From NCBI GenBank assembly GCA_013812515.1, contig JACCTI010000060.1, positions 1 to 23,144 on the forward strand: a stretch of DNA of 23,144 nt, written 5' to 3'. Every line of letters begins with the position of its first letter. Position 1 is the stretch's first letter. Below the pieces are notes generated by a model that saw only the letters and a list, made by a program, of their open reading frames with translations, was not told the DNA's origin and did no database searches. Shown one piece after another: positions 22,621 through 23,144 of this stretch. A program made the position numbers and the translations under genes. Origin of the DNA: Chthoniobacterales bacterium. GTDB taxonomy: Bacteria > Verrucomicrobiota > Verrucomicrobiia > Chthoniobacterales > UBA10450.

Positions 22621-23144
22621 CTACGGCAGCGCGTAAACTTCCACCAGCGCAACGCCGGTCGTTCCGTTCACGCCGCGCACAATCGCCGTGTAGTTCCCCG
22701 GCGCTAATGTCCGCACCAGAGCCGACTCCCGATCGTCCGGGGGCGGAATCGTGGAAGCTTCGATCTCCGCCTGTTGACTGGAATTGTCCGAGGCGAGCTT
22801 CCAGTTATCGTTCGTCGCGATAGTAGCACCGTTGCCGTCGTGCAATTCCAGCGTCGGATCCTGCAAACTACCCTGCACTCCGCGCGCGGCTAACGAGGGG
22901 CCGATCGCGCGCACGATGACCTTGAGCGTTCCCTCGCCCACGATGAAGCCGCCGATCATCACGTTCTCATTCGTTTCGACCCGGCCTCGCGTACTAATAT
23001 TAGCCAGTCGCGAATTCGCCGTCCGCTCGAGCGTATACACCTCCACCAATCCGACGCCGGTCGTGTCATTCTTGCCGCGTACGATTGCCGTATAACTCGC
23101 AGCACCGCCGGGCAGGGTTCGGAGGAGCGCCGACTCAAAGTCGT
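22621..23144 (-). CDS. C-terminal part of a tandem-repeat, probably exported protein (N-terminus beyond window)
   Basis: The frame is open from the right edge of the window to TAG 22623-22621, giving 173 residues with no start needed. The sequence is repetitive: ALLRTLPGGAASYTAIVRG with TTGVGLVEVYTLE near the start is repeated about 135 residues later as ALVRTLAPGNYTAIVRG with TTGVALVEVYALP at the very end. Between them is RLANISTRGRVETNENVMIG followed by VRAIGPSLAARGV. I associate this repeat with large secreted or surface proteins of Verrucomicrobiota; it is probably a beta-sandwich domain used as a C-terminal module. Function is unknown. The repeat is seen directly; export is inferred. Confidence 0.85.
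   Translation of the reverse strand, partial: DFESALLRTLPGGAASYTAIVRGKNDTTGVGLVEVYTLERTANSRLANISTRGRVETNENVMIGGFIVGEGTLKVIVRAIGPSLAARGVQGSLQDPTLELHDGNGATIATNDNWKLASDNSSQQAEIEASTIPPPDDRESALVRTLAPGNYTAIVRGVNGTTGVALVEVYALP

Overview
The window looks like ordinary chromosome from a GC-rich, diderm (LPS-bearing), heterotrophic bacterium. The best guess is the Verrucomicrobiota (Spartobacteria/Chthoniobacterales-like soil lineages). This is inferred from three things: LPS-export and Kdo genes next to an HprK/HPr/Enzyme I regulatory phosphorelay, a long-form HPF, and a right-edge extracellular protein built from repeats I associate with that group. No 16S rRNA or other decisive marker is present. 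There is no prophage, CRISPR array or intact insertion sequence.

Layout. 1-2122 (minus): a tight unit of exported thioredoxin-like protein, tandem retropepsin-like protein and a PLP-dependent cysteine/cystathionine synthase cut by the window edge. 2386-4065 (plus): six-domain ribosomal protein S1. 4080-4680: a decayed REP-associated tyrosine transposase (RAYT) flanked by two related hairpin units. 4682-8071 (minus): arginine decarboxylase speA followed by asnS. 8182-8676 (plus): a DUF151 bifunctional-nuclease-family protein. 8832-12136 (minus): hprK-ptsH-ptsI. 12235-13752 (plus): an unrecognised membrane-protein cassette. 13749-17139 (minus): kdsA-lptC-lptA-lptB-hpf. 17306-19121 (minus): a YwaF/TMEM164-like membrane protein, a tandem universal stress protein and tRNA-Ser(GGA). 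19207-20836 (minus): a degenerate rhomboid-like protein and a HemQ/chlorite dismutase family protein. 20925-22399 (plus): gcvT-gcvH. 22428-22521: an inverted repeat. 22621-23144 (minus): the C-terminus of a repeat-rich protein.

How it works together. kdsA makes Kdo-8-phosphate for the LPS core and lptC/A/B export LPS. hpf makes hibernating 100S ribosomes, and hprK/ptsH/ptsI form a PTS-type regulatory relay with no sugar permease in view. This resembles the proteobacterial lptC-lptA-lptB-rpoN-hpf-pts block, but rpoN is missing and an opposing membrane cassette separates the two halves. Many junctions show ATGA or TAATG overlaps, so translational coupling is common here.

The most interesting items are the RAYT remnant with its hairpin units and a possibly related orphan inverted repeat, the chain of overlapping small ORFs leading into the membrane cassette, an HprK whose usual catalytic His is replaced by Phe, a catalytically dead rhomboid with a zinc-ribbon-like tail beside HemQ, and a recurrent GTTAGGC word that always lies on the coding strand. 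I did not find a convincing new defence or mobile system; the cassette at 12235-13752 is the best candidate for something undescribed.
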